A stretch of DNA of 64,000 nt from Saxidomus purpurata (GCA_022818135.1 JAFMSR010000018.1:18776595-18840594), one strand, 5' to 3'. Shown: positions 35,850 to 48,806, counted from the first letter of the stretch. Notes: generated by a model from the letters alone, not told the origin. Translations and numbers: made by a program.

Positions 35850-36905
35850 TGAGAACAAAATTGCCAAGCAGACAGACATCACTTAGCACAAATTTCATAA
35901 GCAGACAGACATCACTGAGCACACAACTCACAAGCAGACAGACATCACTGAGCACAAAACTCACAAGCAGACAGACATCACTGAGCACAAAATACACAAG
36001 CAGACAGACATCACTGAGCACAAAACTCATAAGCAGACAGACATCACTGAGCACAAAACTCACAAGCAGACAGACATCACTGAGTACAAAAAACACAAGC
36101 AGACAGACATCACTGAGCACAAAACTCATAAGCAGACAGACATCACTGAGCACGAAATTCACAAGCAGACAGACATCACTGAGCACAAAACTCACAAGCA
36201 GACAGACATCACTGAGCTCACAAGCAGACAGACATCACTGAGCACAAAACTCACAAGCAGACGGACATCACTGAGCACAAAACTGACAAGCAGACAGACA
36301 TCACTGAGCACAAAATTCACAAGCAGACACATCACTGAGCACACAACTCACAAGCAGACAGACATCACTGAGCACACAACTCACAAGCAGACAGACATCA
36401 CTGAGCACAAAATACACAAGCAGACAGACATCACTGAGCACAAAACTCATAAGCAGACAGACATCACTAAGCACAAAACTCACAAGCAGACAGACATCAC
36501 TGAGCACAAAACTCATAAGCAGACAGACATCACTGAGCACAAAACTCACAAGCAGACGGACATCACTGAGCACAAAATTCACAAGCAGACACATCACTGA
36601 GCACAAAACTCACAAGCAGACAGACATCACTGAGCACACAACTCACAAGCAGACAGACATCACTGAGCACAAAACTCACAAGCAGACAGACATCACTGAG
36701 CACAAAACTCACAAGCAGACAGAAATCAATTAGCACAAAACTCACAAGCAGACTGACATCACAGAGCACAAAATTCACAAGCAAGCACAAAAATCACAAG
36801 TAAACGGACGTCACTGAGCACAAAAATCACAAGCAGATAGACATCACTGAGCACAAAGTTCACAAGCAGACGGACATCACAGCACATAATTCATAAGCAG
36901 ATGGT
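35850..36905. repeat. 33-bp minisatellite, about 30 copies, open on both strands
   Basis: The unit is AGCAGACAGACATCACTGAG then CACAAAACTCACA, 33 bp, hence in phase with codons. It leaves long open frames on both strands (an SRQTSLSTKLT repeat on +, a VLSDVCLLVSF repeat on -). The frames lack a start context or non-repeat domains and are best read as by-products. Decayed units extend upstream to about 35500. Confidence 0.9.
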
Positions 36906-37170
36906 CATACAGTAAATCAACACTTGACAGCTCAAAACTGATAGACTTTGATATAAAGGAGACAGACTAAACTAGGAATATTGAAATGTAAGGCAGCGAC
37001 TCTTTCACCAAATATTGACATAACAGATGTGAAACAAGGAAAAGGCTGCTTAACATGAAATTGAAGTAGAACCATGACAGCTGCAATACTGAATAGTGTA
37101 TAAGGCAATAGATATACTGTATTGAATATTTATACTATTAATGGAGTTGGACATGATATTTCTTTGAGTA

Positions 37171-37715
37171 TTTTGGCTCACCTGAGCACGAGATTTTTAG
37201 TTTAAGCTATTGCAAGCAACTTTTTTTCAGATGTCAGTCAGTAACATTAATTCCTTCAATGTATTTATTTGTGGTGGGGGCTATTGCTGTCTTTTAGACT
37301 GCCTTGTTATGCTCCCCTTTGAAGAAGGGGGGCTATTTTGCTTTGCAAATGTCTAGCGTCTTGAAACTTGGTGTTGAGCTTGGTCATGACCATCACATGA
37401 CCCCAATTGATTTTGAGGTCAGCAGGTCAAAGGTCAAGATCACAGTGAACCAGAATTGTAAAACGGTTTCCAGAGGATAACTCCAGAATACTATCTTGAA
37501 CCTTGATGTGGAGGTTGGTCGTGACCAATTAATGACCCCTTTTGATTTTGAGGTCAGTAGGTCAAGGTCACAGTGACCTGGAATTGTAGAATGGTTTCCA
37601 GACAATAACTTTAGAACACATGAGCCTAGCACTTGAAACTTGATATGGAGGTTGGTCATGACCAGCAAATGACCCCTATTGATTTTGAGGTCAGTAGGTC
37701 AAAGTTCAATTGATA
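37171..37715 (+). mobile_element. Tandem-unit element with two hairpin words (GGCTCACCTGAGC; CCCCTTTGAAGAAGGGG)
   Basis: GGCTCACCTGAGCACGAG at 37176 is followed by a second palindromic head near 37313. Three units marked by TTGATTTTGAGGTCAGTAGG (about 37407, 37542, 37680) and GTCAAGGTCACAGTGACC give a spacing of about 136 bp. No clear 3' end. Non-coding. Confidence 0.6.
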
Positions 37716-38504
37716 CTTTTCTCGGAAATTCTGGACATTATGTAGTTATTTGTGTGAAAACAGGTATTTTTAACTCTCAACCATTTTTTGCTGCAGCATC
37801 CCTTTCTGCTCATATCATGGCATACGTATGGGGTGTATAATTAAGCTAAGTGTTGATTTTGAAATGTTGTTACAGCAGACAGATGCAGTGTCTCATTTAG
37901 AAAGGAAAAGCACTTTCTATCATTTCTGACAATTGTCATTGGTGTTTTCCTATCTTACAATACAGCTTGTAGTTTCATTCAATTATCTCACAGTGAAACT
38001 GTAATTTCCTGTCTAAAGTGAGTTATTAGGTTCGTAATTATCACTGTATTTTTGACAGAAGAGCTTTTTAGCTCCAAATTAAGATGGGAAGTAAGCCCTT
38101 CCCTGAAAAGCATGTAGGCATCTTTAAGTGTAGGTGAGGATGAGTAGGTTGTTTCGTAGGCTGAATTACCAGAAATAAAAGTTCTGCCCATCAATGATAA
38201 AAGTTCAGTAATTTGTTAAAAAAGTGAAAGAAAGAAAATCATTTTAGAGCTAAATTAAAGAGCACTGTAAACTATAGCATGGATGGGTACATGGGTACAG
38301 TTTTAGCACGCAGTACTCAACCTTTACAATGAAGAATTATGCAATACAGCAATAAGATATACATAACATTACCAAAATAGTCTGACAATAACAAAATTAT
38401 CAAAATTAATGTTTGTTGCTTTTTAGGTGTTTTTGAAATGAATGAAAGGGATGCTTCTTCTCCATGTGCTTATTAGCTTGCCTGGGCTCATGTTTTCCGT
38501 ACTC

Positions 38505-38910
38505 GTGCAGACATGCCTTGATAACAATCGCTTCAAACAACATCTCCTCCTTAACCACTTAGCCAATTTCAGCCAAACTTTATAGGATGGTCCTCTACCA
38601 AGATTGCTCAAATGGTTACACTCAACTACACATGATGGCTGCCAGAGCTGAAAATAGAAAACCTTAAAATGACATCTCCTTAACCACTGTGCCAATTTCA
38701 GCCAACGCTTCACAGGATAGTTCCACCAAAATTGCTGAAACAGTTCTGTTCCATTGCAGAAAATGGCCACCAGACCTTAAAATAGAAGAATCTTTAAATG
38801 TCATCTCCTTTAGCACTGGGCCAGCTCTACCAAACTTGACAGGCTTTTCACTTAGATAGTCTTCACCAAAATTGGTTACAACTCTGTTCCAGTTAATGCG
38901 AATTGTGCAT
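38505..38910 (+). repeat. Tandem units, about 130 bp (ACATCTCCTTAACCAC)
   Basis: Three diverged units begin ACATCTCCTCCTTAACCAC (about 38540), GACATCTCCTTAACCAC (38670) and GTCATCTCCTTTAGCAC (38799), each followed by CCAATTTCAGCCAAACTTT-like sequence and AAATGG(T/C)-. Same general class as the hairpin-headed elements, but head and tail were not found. Confidence 0.6.
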
Positions 38911-39337
38911 ACTGTAAGTGTACTTATTTTAGCACAACTAAATTTTAGCGCAAACACCATGAATTGAGTGGTTTCGACTTATTAGTGCGTACTTGAATTA
39001 GCGCAACATCAGCAGCACTGAATTAAGCAATCAGCGGTTTTAAGCCACCAATTTCGGATGAAATACGGAAAGACTAGAAGTTTGATATTTCTATTAAAAA
39101 ATTCCTGCAAAATTTTAGTGAATGAATGTAATAATTGTCACAGTCACAGTAAAATGTATTTATCTATGCTCTGTTGAATAGTAATTATGGTATTTTCAAT
39201 ACGATGAATGTCATTTTGTCATTGGGGAAGCCTTCCATTTTAGTCAAATATTAGGGCTGGACATGAATAAGCGCACACCCGATCCCGCTAATAGCGCGAA
39301 AATTAGTACTCTGCTAATATTAATACACTTACAGTAT
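38909..39337. mobile_element. TA-flanked MITE (TACTGTAAGTGTA ends)
   Basis: Left ATACTGTAAGTGTACTTATT pairs with right AATACACTTACAGTAT, and internal words (TTAGCGCAA, TAGCGCGAAAATTAG) also mirror. TA at both ends fits a Tc1/mariner-type target. 429 bp, no ORF. Confidence 0.75.
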
Positions 39338-39539
39338 CTGATCATGTAAAGCAGATGTTCTCTGTTTACTCAGTTGAACTATATAGGGCTGTGATGGCCC
39401 ATTTGTTTAAAGAAGAATGTGTTCCAGTTTTATGACTATTTTTGCATATTAAGAGGGGTGTTTATTTTATGTTTTCCAGTGAATTATAGAGTTTTCTCAG
39501 TGAAATAAAAGTGATAATCCACAGTTTTGAAACAGTGGT

Positions 39540-40004
39540 TCCATTTTTTTTTTCCTTTTTTCAATCTTTACCCGGTTTACGCCTCAAAGTATACCGCGTA
39601 ATTATGCTGGAAACCATGCGGCGATGACGCCCCGCCCTTTAAATGCGTCTTTGCCTATGTTTTCTGATGACGTTTCCCGATTTTCGATATTTTATAGAAA
39701 CAAACTCAATAAAGTAGGTTTTAACCATAAAATAAACAAAAATTGTTGGTATCGGTGTTATCCGTTATTTCCTCGTGAACACCAAAGTTGTTATTTTCCC
39801 CCCCCACTGGTGGCTCCCCCCCCCCTAAAAAAATTTTTTTTCCTCCCCCCCGTGAAATTATAACGTGATCTTACACCGAAACCAACAATTATCTTCTATA
39901 TCCCTTAGCCGCAGCACTTGTATTTTTAAGGTAGTGGATGTGTAATGAGTACTTCCTGTTTAAGGATCATTTGGAATACTTTGGATTTTATAGCAGTACC
40001 TATT
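39540..40004. other. Unique-looking stretch with C and A/T homopolymers
   Basis: Locally CpG-richer (GCGGCGATGACGCCCCGCCC, near 39620) than its surroundings, then several poly-C and poly-T runs near 39796-39850. No coding frame is convincing. Confidence 0.4.
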
Positions 40005-40078
40005 TTGTACTGTGGTGCAGTGATTAGAGCGTCTGCTTTGAGATCAAGAGGTCCTGAGTTCAATCCCCGAAGGAGCCA
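40005..40078 (+). repeat. tRNA-like sequence, probable SINE head
   Basis: TGGTGCAGTGATTAGAGCG resembles a box A region and GGTCCTGAGTTCAATCCCC a box B/T arm. The anticodon and acceptor stems do not pair well, so a tRNA-derived SINE head is likelier than a functional tRNA. Confidence 0.55.
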
Positions 40079-41220
40079 AAACTTTTTTTCGTTATTTTTC
40101 TTTTTTAGTTATCAAACTGAATAAAATGAAAAATTAAGCCATTTTACAAAATTTGAAAACTGTATCTTAATTTTCCTTGATTTTATCAAGCTGTACAGTT
40201 ACTTGAAAATACAAAAATTGACCGTGCTCATTTTTAAAAGTTGAATATCTCAAAAAGTAGACGGTAAAACATTTTTATTTTTTCTTATATTTCAATTCAT
40301 ATACTACTTATAAAAGTTTTCTAATCAATAGTGATGGCCCTACTCTGAATCTTTTGCTAAAGCCGTGTATATGTACATGTGTGATATGTCTCGTGGCAAA
40401 ATTAGGAAAATTGTATACCCTCGTTTTTGGCATTATTGCATATTTTTTGTTACACATGTTAAGCTTGTAGAATTATAATTCATGTTTTGTAATTCTACAT
40501 TGCTTGTAGTACTTTTTGAACCTGGAAATTTTTTTAAATGTAAATAGATACTTGCAAACATACCTATTTTAACTTTTATGGTACTTTTTAATATGGTCAG
40601 TATTTCTAAAGTGGGGGTAGGGCAACAAAAAACGGAATTAATTTTTAATTAAACCGTGAAATGTCTTTGAATTTTGCACACTAGTCTGTTAACAGATGTA
40701 GATCATATAAATGTTAAGTTTAATGTGTTTTGGAATAGTGTCCATTAGACCCCCACTACCTTACTGGTATAGGTTTTAACAAAGAAGATTTTAAGATCTG
40801 CATGTTGTAACTAAAAAACGTGTTACTTAGATCTGAGAGAAGAGAGAGACTTTAAAATGTGCGGAATTATACTTACATGCTTGAATACTGATGGTCTCAG
40901 ATTTTTAAAGAAAACACATTAAATAAAACATGTAGCATAACTCACAATTGATCTTGCAGTTTAAAAATAAAACAGTTGTTCTAGAAGGAATTTACTGCTG
41001 CTTTTATGGAAGGACTTCATCATTTTGTATTGAAATAATTTTAATTTAGGAAAACTCTTACATCATTACGCCCACCTGCTTTGGAAAATCTACCACCCCT
41101 AGGGACTTTATTATGTCTCCTGCAGTACTTACTTGGAATAACAATAAGGCAATACATTTAATTACTTTCTACAATAAAACTACCTCAGTAAGAATATTGG
41201 CAAACATATCGTATATATTG
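40079..41220. other. Intergenic, no gene seen
   Basis: AT-rich sequence with no coding frame, hairpin element or tandem array that I could support. Confidence 0.5.
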
Positions 41221-41239
41221 CTCGTAGAAAGAAGTCGTA

Positions 41240-41480
41240 GTGAATACCAATGTTCTAATGAATACAATTGATTACAGACTGATGTTATAATGAATACAAA
41301 TGAATACAAAGGTTCCAATGAATACAAACATTCTAATGAAAACAAATGGTTCTAATGAATACAAGATGCTGTAATGAATAAAAACGATTTAATAAATACG
41401 AAATGTTCTAATGAATACAAATGTTCTAATGAACATAGAATGCAGATGTTCTAATAAGTACAGATGTGTACTACAGAATA
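41240..41480. repeat. Diverged short tandem repeat (GAATACAAATGTTCTAAT)
   Basis: About a dozen imperfect copies of an 18-22-bp unit. Stop-dense and AT-rich. Confidence 0.75.
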
Positions 41481-41976
41481 CAAATATTAAAAGGCTTCTG
41501 GTGATGAATGAACTTTACAATACTGTGCAGAACTAAAGTTCAATAGAGTACAAATGTACTATTAAGTACTACACATTTCTATAGAGTACTTAAGTATTTA
41601 ACAGCGTTTAGTGACGTTAAGTCAAGCTGTGACCACTTGAACTACAGCTTCAGCAACTTGTATGTATCAGTATTCAACCATTAGGGTAACTTAGGATACA
41701 ATAATCGTCAATTGCTTCCATTTAATTCAGAATCACTGTTTGCACAGAGAGAGCATGTAAATAATGTATTTGAATTAGGGAAGTGGCATGTTTGTTCAGT
41801 AACCTCAGGATACAAAACACACACTGGTAAAGAGGCAGGGATGGCTTTGTTGCACTATAAAAAAGGTCAGAGCTATGCTGTGCACAGTAAACTCTTACAC
41901 TGCTAGATTTCTACAATGGAATTGGCCATCAACTAAACAGGACAGTATCATAAGCTTTTGAAAGGGGTGTTTAGCG

Positions 41977-42175
41977 TACTAAATTTCTAAAATGGACTTT
42001 CCTAACCCTTCAATGCGGATAGTAGCATAAATTGTTTGAAGGGATGTTAGGTGAAAACGTATAGATTGAAAAGTGAACATTACAGGTCATGATTAGAAAT
42101 TTCTGATGTGCTTACTGATCATAATCTGCACTGGTCACAGAGGCTTTATCATTTGCCCCCTCACACGGTAAGTGT
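41977..42175 (-). repeat. Dispersed repeat, TGCAGATCATGATCAGCC family, copy 3 (reversed)
   Basis: CTAAATTTCTAAAATGGACT near the left and ACTGATCATAATCTGCACTG plus GTCACAGAGGC near the right are reverse complements of the termini of the + strand copies. Confidence 0.6.
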
Positions 42176-42304
42176 TAAGAACCCTGCTTAGACTGAGCAG
42201 ATAGTTTGTGGTTTGTCCATTGGTTGCACAATTGTGTGAAGCATTTCATTACTCAAAAATAATTGTTCACATTATGATACTAATATATTTGTAACATTTA
42301 GAGG

Positions 42305-42545
42305 AAGTGCAGAGTGCAAGAAACAAATTGTTAGAGTTGCTGACTTGAAAGCCCTGTAACCGCTTATAGATTCAGAGTAATTGGTTTAAGCCCCACTACC
42401 TACCATGTCTCTTTATATGCGAGAAAGTTTGCAGTTTCTTATGGAGGATAGGAATAGATTAACTGTCTACCAGTCTTGTAAAAATGACCAAAATAATGTT
42501 GAAACGGAAGTCTGCCTTTTTTCAGAAGTGCACAGTACTAACTGT
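42305..42545 (+). repeat. tRNA-derived SINE, family B, copy 1 (diverged)
   Basis: GTTAGAGTTGCTGACTTGAA (box A-like) and TTGGTTTAAGCCCC (box B-like), then TGCGAGAAAGTTTGCAG and TCTGGGAC-less tail words shared with 44728-44980. More decayed than that copy. Confidence 0.55.
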
Positions 42546-44727
42546 GAACTATGTCCTTTGACATGGTTAATCATCGTTGGCAGCAATTTCATCTTAGGAC
42601 ATCCTGTTTGAAACTACGGTTTTTCAAACATTCTTGTAAAGAAGTATAATTACATAAATTTATGTTAATTTAAACTTAATACATATACGACCCACACTCT
42701 TACTTCAAACGTCAAGGTCACACTAAGAGTTTAAAGGTAATGGAATACTGTATGCACGGTAACTCTGTTACGCAGGGAAGGATTTTAAAGATACATGGCA
42801 CATGTAGAGGACACAGACTGTGAGACACCTCTTTCAGGGAGGGGTTTATTCATTTGTCACTTATGAGGGATATCTCTTGCTATTATTATTACTAGGTCAA
42901 AGAAATATGTGTGCTTACGGTCTCCCGACTGACTTGGGGTCTCATCCAAAACATAAGCTAAAAACTTAGCTTTTGGACGGACCTTGATAAAATCTCTTTC
43001 AAATCAAAAATCTCCCGACTGACTTTGACATTTACTGTCGGTCTCAATTATTTTTTTAGAAAATGATCAAAAAGACTAACTTAAATGTGTTTTAGAGCAA
43101 AAAAAGCAAAAATAAATTTAAAAACAATTCCAAAAACCCTGCCCACCCCTGACCACCCGATGCATATTTTATTTTGGCAATGAGATCTAAAACACTATGA
43201 CTATAATTATCATTTACTAGTATTTTTATTATTATTATTTTTTAGGCATTGCTGACTTATCTTCAAGTTCATTTTGTTAAGTTATGCACATTCAGGAATA
43301 TAGTACTTGTGTAAACAAATTGGTAACCGTCACTTTAAGGCCAACAACAAACATATCTGTGTTCCAGGTCTACATGACCAACCTTCACTTTTTACTGCTG
43401 ACCTCAAACTTCTTTTAAGAAAATGATCAAGAAGACCAATTTGTGAGTGTTGTACAGCAAAAAAGGCATATACAAAAATAAATAAAAAACCCGGCCTACA
43501 AACTTTAATTTTTTTTGTAAAAAGACTGGCAACACACGTTTTTTTGGTTTGACCTTAATGTCAGGTTATTATGCATTTTAGTTGATGATTATCACAATGT
43601 AGCGCATAAAAAAATGTCAGCAAAATTACACATAACTAGCTCCTACATTATTGACTCTCAGTTTAAAGCTACAGTTAGTTTAGGATAATATGACAGTGAT
43701 ACGGTGGAGAAGTCCAATTTTGTTCTGTAAATACAGCACATATTATTTTTAAGGATACGCATGATCTACTTATTTATGCAGTGCTTGTTAACTTTTGTGT
43801 TACATCACTGTCACTTTATCTTAAATTTACTGTAGCCTACCTGTACAGTAAAATCTGAATTCAACATGTATAACTAAATCAGATGAATTTTTTTTTTGTT
43901 ACAATAAAAAGATATTGAATTAAATTGAAAAGATAGAGAAGGTGGGAGTTTGGCACAATGGAATCCTCATGTGACGTACTTTCAAATCGAATTTTATTCA
44001 TTAAGCTTTTTGTATTTTATTGTGAAATGTCAATACAGTGTCAGCAGGGAGACATTGTTAAGACTGGTTGACAAAGACTTGGGTTTTATAAGATGTCTAT
44101 GGTAATAGATGAGTGTACAGTACAGTTAGGATAATGCGACAGTGATGTAGGACATATAAAAGTCTACAACCATGGCATAAAGTTGTAGATTACAATATAT
44201 ATGTGCAAGAAAAGATCTAATACTTCGAATTTCCAATGAATTCGTACAATAATATTGGAGGCTGATCTGCGACGTCACTGTCAAATGATCATATTCTAAC
44301 TGTATTCGTTACTGAGAGAATCACACATATCTAATTAAAACAAAAAAAAATCCTACCCTTTAACAGCAATTCAATCTTACTTAAGTACACGCTCTTCGCC
44401 GAGGGCAGAGGCAAGCGTCTTTGAGGAGATGATTTTAATTGGATTGATCAGCAGCCGAAACAGAGGTTAGCTTTTATGCCTGGCTAGATGATTATTGTTA
44501 TACTTTAGTGGTATAGCTACTTTAACAATTCTGTTAGGATCAAACCAAAGTAAGAGGCTTGTGGTAATGTATGATTGGCTAGTTTCTGAATACAGTGACT
44601 TGTATCGATTTTATGGTCCATCCGGCAAGAACAGTGTGAAGAAGAGAAACATGAGGAACGATAATTTCAATCTCTGGAATGAACCGCATTAGAAGGGCAT
44701 TCAATTTTTAGATCCAATGATTGGACA
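42546..44727. other. Intergenic, no gene seen
   Basis: AT-rich with scattered A/T runs. Around 42900-43560 there is a loosely repeated segment with the words TTAGAAAATGATCAAAAAGAC and AAGAAAATGATCAAGAAGAC about 360 bp apart, an old duplication. No coding signal. Confidence 0.45.
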
Positions 44728-44980
44728 GAGCAGGACTAGTGGTAAGAGTCGCTGACTTGGAATTGTTGTAACTTCAATTGCTGATTGTGGGTCATAGGTT
44801 CGAGCCCTGCTACAGACAATGCCTGTTTATGTGAGAAAGTTGGCAGTTTTCTTACAGAGGAAAAGGTTCTAGTGTACTGGTCCTTCCCAGAAATGATGGT
44901 TATGTAAACTGCCCGCCCGAGGGTACAAATGGCTGAAATAGGTTTGAAAAGGCATTTAACGCTTCACAGCTGCTACAACA
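44728..44980 (+). repeat. tRNA-derived SINE, family B, copy 2
   Basis: ACTAGTGGTAAGAGTCGCTG (box A-like), then GGTTCGAGCCCTGC (box B), then TATGTGAGAAAGTTGGCAG, GTACTGGTCCTTCCCAGAA and a 3' end near AAGGCATTTAAC. The head and body order matches 42305-42545 and, more weakly, 49870-50055. Confidence 0.7.
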
Positions 44981-44999
44981 ACAACTATGCATTGATGCA

Positions 45000-45914
45000 C
45001 AAGTGGATGCTGATTGTTGGAGACAGGCCAAGAGACCTTTCTTTATACCTGTGCATACAGCTTATGGTTAATTAGCCTGTTTGTGAAATAGGTTACCTGG
45101 ACAAGATTGACAGAGCAACAAAGTTTTGTATGAAGTGAGAGGGGAATTAGTTACTTACATACCATTGTTTTTATGTTTTAAACAGATGTGTCCCATAAAT
45201 AAGGAGTAACAGTTCTCATCAGGCATGTTCTCAGCTGGCAGACTTTCTGTATATATCCAGTATTGTCCACCCAGTATTGATCTGTGACATGGCTATTTCC
45301 TGGGATTGTGTCTCATTTTCTCACATTTACTTCACAGTTGGCTTCTGATTCAATTTTCTGTTTTCATCTTCAATATTACAGAAAATCCCTGTCATTTAGA
45401 CCACTTACAAACAGAAGTGCTTGGGTTATTCTATAAACATTTGCATTGCTTGTTTAGGGAGACATGTTACATCCCTTCTGATGAATGCAGCAGGCCCTGT
45501 GGTGAGAGTTATAAATGTTCCATCAATTCTGGTAATAATAGGACCTTTAGGCTTTACCAGGAGTGTGGGATGTTCAGCAGGTGTACGCATGTTACTTTGT
45601 GAGAGGGGAAAGTTGAATCATTATTAGTTTGCAGACTATGTTAGAAATTGTTGGTAAAGTCCTTGGGGCCATAGCATATTGAAATTTATTGATAATAGAT
45701 ATTATAGACTATGTGCTAATTCATTGCAACAAAGGTAGTAAATATGTACAATTTTGTCATATGACTGTCTTATATCACCACACTTGTGAAAATAACACAG
45801 ACACTATCAAAATGCTCAAATCAGATATTGCTTTTAGCATGGTGCCCTGTCAGTAACTGTCTCGGGCATCCAAATTAGCTTGAGACCTCATTCTGGACCT
45901 AAAATCTTCAAGTC
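45000..45914. other. Intergenic; one cysteine-rich frame of doubtful value
   Basis: A + strand frame at about 45382-45602 contains several Cys (CLFRETCYIPSDECSRPCG) after an AG, but lacks an ATG or a downstream donor that would make it an exon. No other signal. Confidence 0.3.
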
Positions 45915-46135
45915 CCATAGACGACCATTTTAGCTCACGTGGCACTTTGTTTCTGCGCCCAAAATATGAGGATTAATTGGCTGTGGCAACAACAGGAAAC
46001 ACTAAATTCTGTTGCATTCATTCTGTATGCATTATGTAGCTATTTCTGGGCTAATGGGGCTAAAAAGTACAACAGAGAGAACAAAAGAATAGCGACACAA
46101 CAGGTTTCTGCCAATCTTTAGTATGTCTGCCCGTC
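45915..46135 (+). repeat. Dispersed repeat shared with 49560-49785
   Basis: Both copies carry GTGGCAACAACAGG/ATGGTAACAATAGA, GGGCTAATG-GGCTAAAAAG and AGAGAGAACAAAAGAATAGC in the same order. Copies about 3.6 kb apart. The left side resembles the tandem-unit class (AGCTCACGTGGCAC). Confidence 0.65.
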
Positions 46136-46979
46136 AACATTTTGCTTCAAACGACATCTTCTCTAAAACCAGTGGGCAAATATTGATGAAGCATGGCAGG
46201 GATGTTTCTTGCATGAAGCTCCAGCAAATTTGTTCAAAGAATAAATGTAATTTCCTTACCATACAAAATTTGAGTTGCTATTGCATCCTAAAGCAAAAAT
46301 CTTCTCTGAAACCACCATACCTAGAGCTTAGATACTTGGTAAGTAAATGCCTATGCATGGAGCCTTAATCATAGGTTAAATAAATGCATGACCCCTTGGT
46401 TGATAATTGAGGTAATTTGAGATAAAAACTTTGGGCACGTCAATTTTTGGATAAGCTAAGACTTGATAGTTAGGTTCATAGAGGTTTCAAATTACTTCGA
46501 AAAAATGAAATGTAATGTTACCTTTCAGGCGCAATTACGCTGAGAAAAATGGAAATATGATTGCTTTTTCCACTTATACACCTTTACATTCTGGAATCAA
46601 AACTCTATTGATTGAATATTTTTAGCTTTTTTGATTCAGATATGAAGTATTATGTTAGCTCAGTTAGTTTCTTTTTGGACCATTTGCATGTGGTCAATCT
46701 TGTTAAAATACTTTATGCAAGCATCTCATTAGGGATCAATCTACAATCTATCTCCTCTAAAACTTTTTTCTGATGTTTATTATCATGTATTTTTAGCCTT
46801 AAACCTTTTAAGAATAATTCACGGTATCTACATTATAAAAATCTTATACACTGTCCTCAATACAGCAAAATGGTATTGAAAAATTGCAGTACCAGGAACG
46901 CACATATATGGCTCTGGACATGCTGAAAAAATATATTTGATAATAGTTTAAATTTGTGTTAGTTGAGGTCACCTTTAAT

Positions 46980-48480
46980 TAATGTGAAGCAGCTTAATCT
47001 GGATTTTCAACCGATTAGCCTTTCCTTATTAAATAGGGCCATAACTAAACAGTCAACCATCAACTCTCCAATATTTCCAAAATATTTATTTGGCATTTTT
47101 TGTTAGTATCCAATTTTATACGCATCAACAGTTTTTTTATGTTAACAAATTTTGAGTATTGTGATTCAGAATGAATGTCCATGTCACCATTAATGCTTTC
47201 GATCATTTCCAGGTTATTTTTCACATCAGTTATGCAGATCCATTAGGGCCAATTACAATCGAAAACCTTACAGAATGTATTATTACTTCAAATTAATGTA
47301 TTTTATGGTCTTTTTTTGTCATATACACTAGTTTATACATTGCTCAAAAGCTTGTCATGGATATATTACGATGCAAATATTGCTCCAGAAGGAAACACTA
47401 TTAGCACAGTTAATCCTGTGTTAGTAGGCACCTTTACATTGGAAATTTAGCAGCCTTGTGGATTATCACCGTTTGCCATTTTCATTCTAGATACAGCTGT
47501 AATAAACAGTATAAAATGAACTCTCATATTGATTTTTTTAATTTTTATTTCTTGTAATAGAATCCAATTTTATAGTGCATCATGACAAGGTTGGTTTATG
47601 TTACCAAGGATTTTATATATTGTAGCTAATATTACTATGTACCTTGAATTCTTTCTATCATCAGTTATTTTTTTTAGTTATCCAGGGCCATTAGCCAACT
47701 GAAGAAAGCTTATTTTCAGATTTCAGTTCACAATATCTGAATACTTGTCCCTTTCTCATTGCCCAGTATGATTGTCGTTTGTGATGAAATTTTCTATTGA
47801 TTTTATGCCAGTTAAACTATATTTGTTATTAGTAATCCATTGAGTGTGTACGTTTACATTGGAAATTTACATGTGTGTATTTTAGTTGGCTATTTTCATT
47901 CAAAATACAGTCTGTGTTAAACAGTGTTAAACACTGTTATTTAATTTTTTTGAACTTGTAATAAACCCATTTTATAGTGATCTGTCAAGGTCTGGTTTAT
48001 CACCCAGGATTAATATATTGTGGTTTTTATAGTGCATTGGATTCTGTTTTCATAATATTTTTATATACAGAGCCCCTACACAGAAGTAAGTTTATTGTTT
48101 AAATTTCTTAGCACAATATCTGAATATTGCTTCATATTGCCTAAGTTGCGTCTAAAGAACGCGTCATTTTCTTGTTTTATGAGTTTAATATGTTTATTAT
48201 TATGGTGCACTTGGTTTCTCGTGCATCTATTTAATAGTCTTCATAGTTATTGTTCTAGCTGAGAATATCCGAGGACAATTTTAATAACACATGAGATGGT
48301 GATAACAAGTTGCATCATTATGCAGTCACATGGCAGTTTGTTTATAATGCATGCAGAGTGCACACTGGTTTGTATGTACATGTAAATATTGCATCCATGT
48401 AGAAGGCACATGGTTTTATCATTTCTGTGCTAATAATATTTTAGTATTATAGGGGACATATTACTGTTCGTTTATAATCA
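46980..48480. repeat. Highly diverged long tandem array, about 0.4-0.47 kb period
   Basis: Three to four decayed units share TATCCAATTTTATACGCATC / GAATCCAATTTTATAGTGCA / AACCCATTTTATAGTGATC (47107, 47569, 47966), CCTTTACATTGGAAATTTA, and GCACAATATCTGAATA. Each is followed by GGTTTAT..TACCAAGGAT-type words. Non-coding. Confidence 0.6.
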
Positions 48481-48719
48481 GATAATGGTTGTAGAGTCAA
48501 CACATAGAGATAATACAGTTCACAGGTAAATTTGTTTTGTCCAAAGTGCACATCATCACCAGGTTTGTCTGTGCATAAAAATATTGTATTGTGGCGATTA
48601 GTTTATAACATATCACACAAGGAAACAAATTCTGTTTTTGCCATAAAATGTTTGTAAATATGTACATGTGTATAATACAGGCACACATAGAAAACAGGGT
48701 TAACCAAAATGTGGGGCCA

Positions 48720-48762
48720 CTGTAAATAAAGTCTTTATTATTATTATTACTATTATTGTTAT

Positions 48763-48804
<42 letters not shown>

Positions 48805-48806
48805 TT
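48720..48806. repeat. TTA and ATC microsatellites
   Basis: TGTAAATAAAGTCTTTATTA then TTATTATTAC, followed by about thirteen ATC repeats (48765-48804). The TGTAAATAAAGTC-TTATTA phrase looks like a retroelement tail. Confidence 0.85.

Noticed and set aside
35782..36606. Long repeat proteins on either strand of the 33-bp array
   Set aside because: Open frames follow automatically from a 33-bp unit without stops; no start context, signal sequence or non-repeat domain.
35850..36905. CRISPR array
   Set aside because: Adjacent units are the same throughout with no unique spacers, and the DNA is animal nuclear.
40005..40078. Functional tRNA gene
   Set aside because: Box A and B are present but the anticodon and acceptor stems do not pair properly; a SINE head fits better.
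45306..45602. Cysteine-rich secreted peptide
   Set aside because: No ATG at the start of the frame, no convincing exon pair or signal peptide; no repeat of the Cys spacing known to me.
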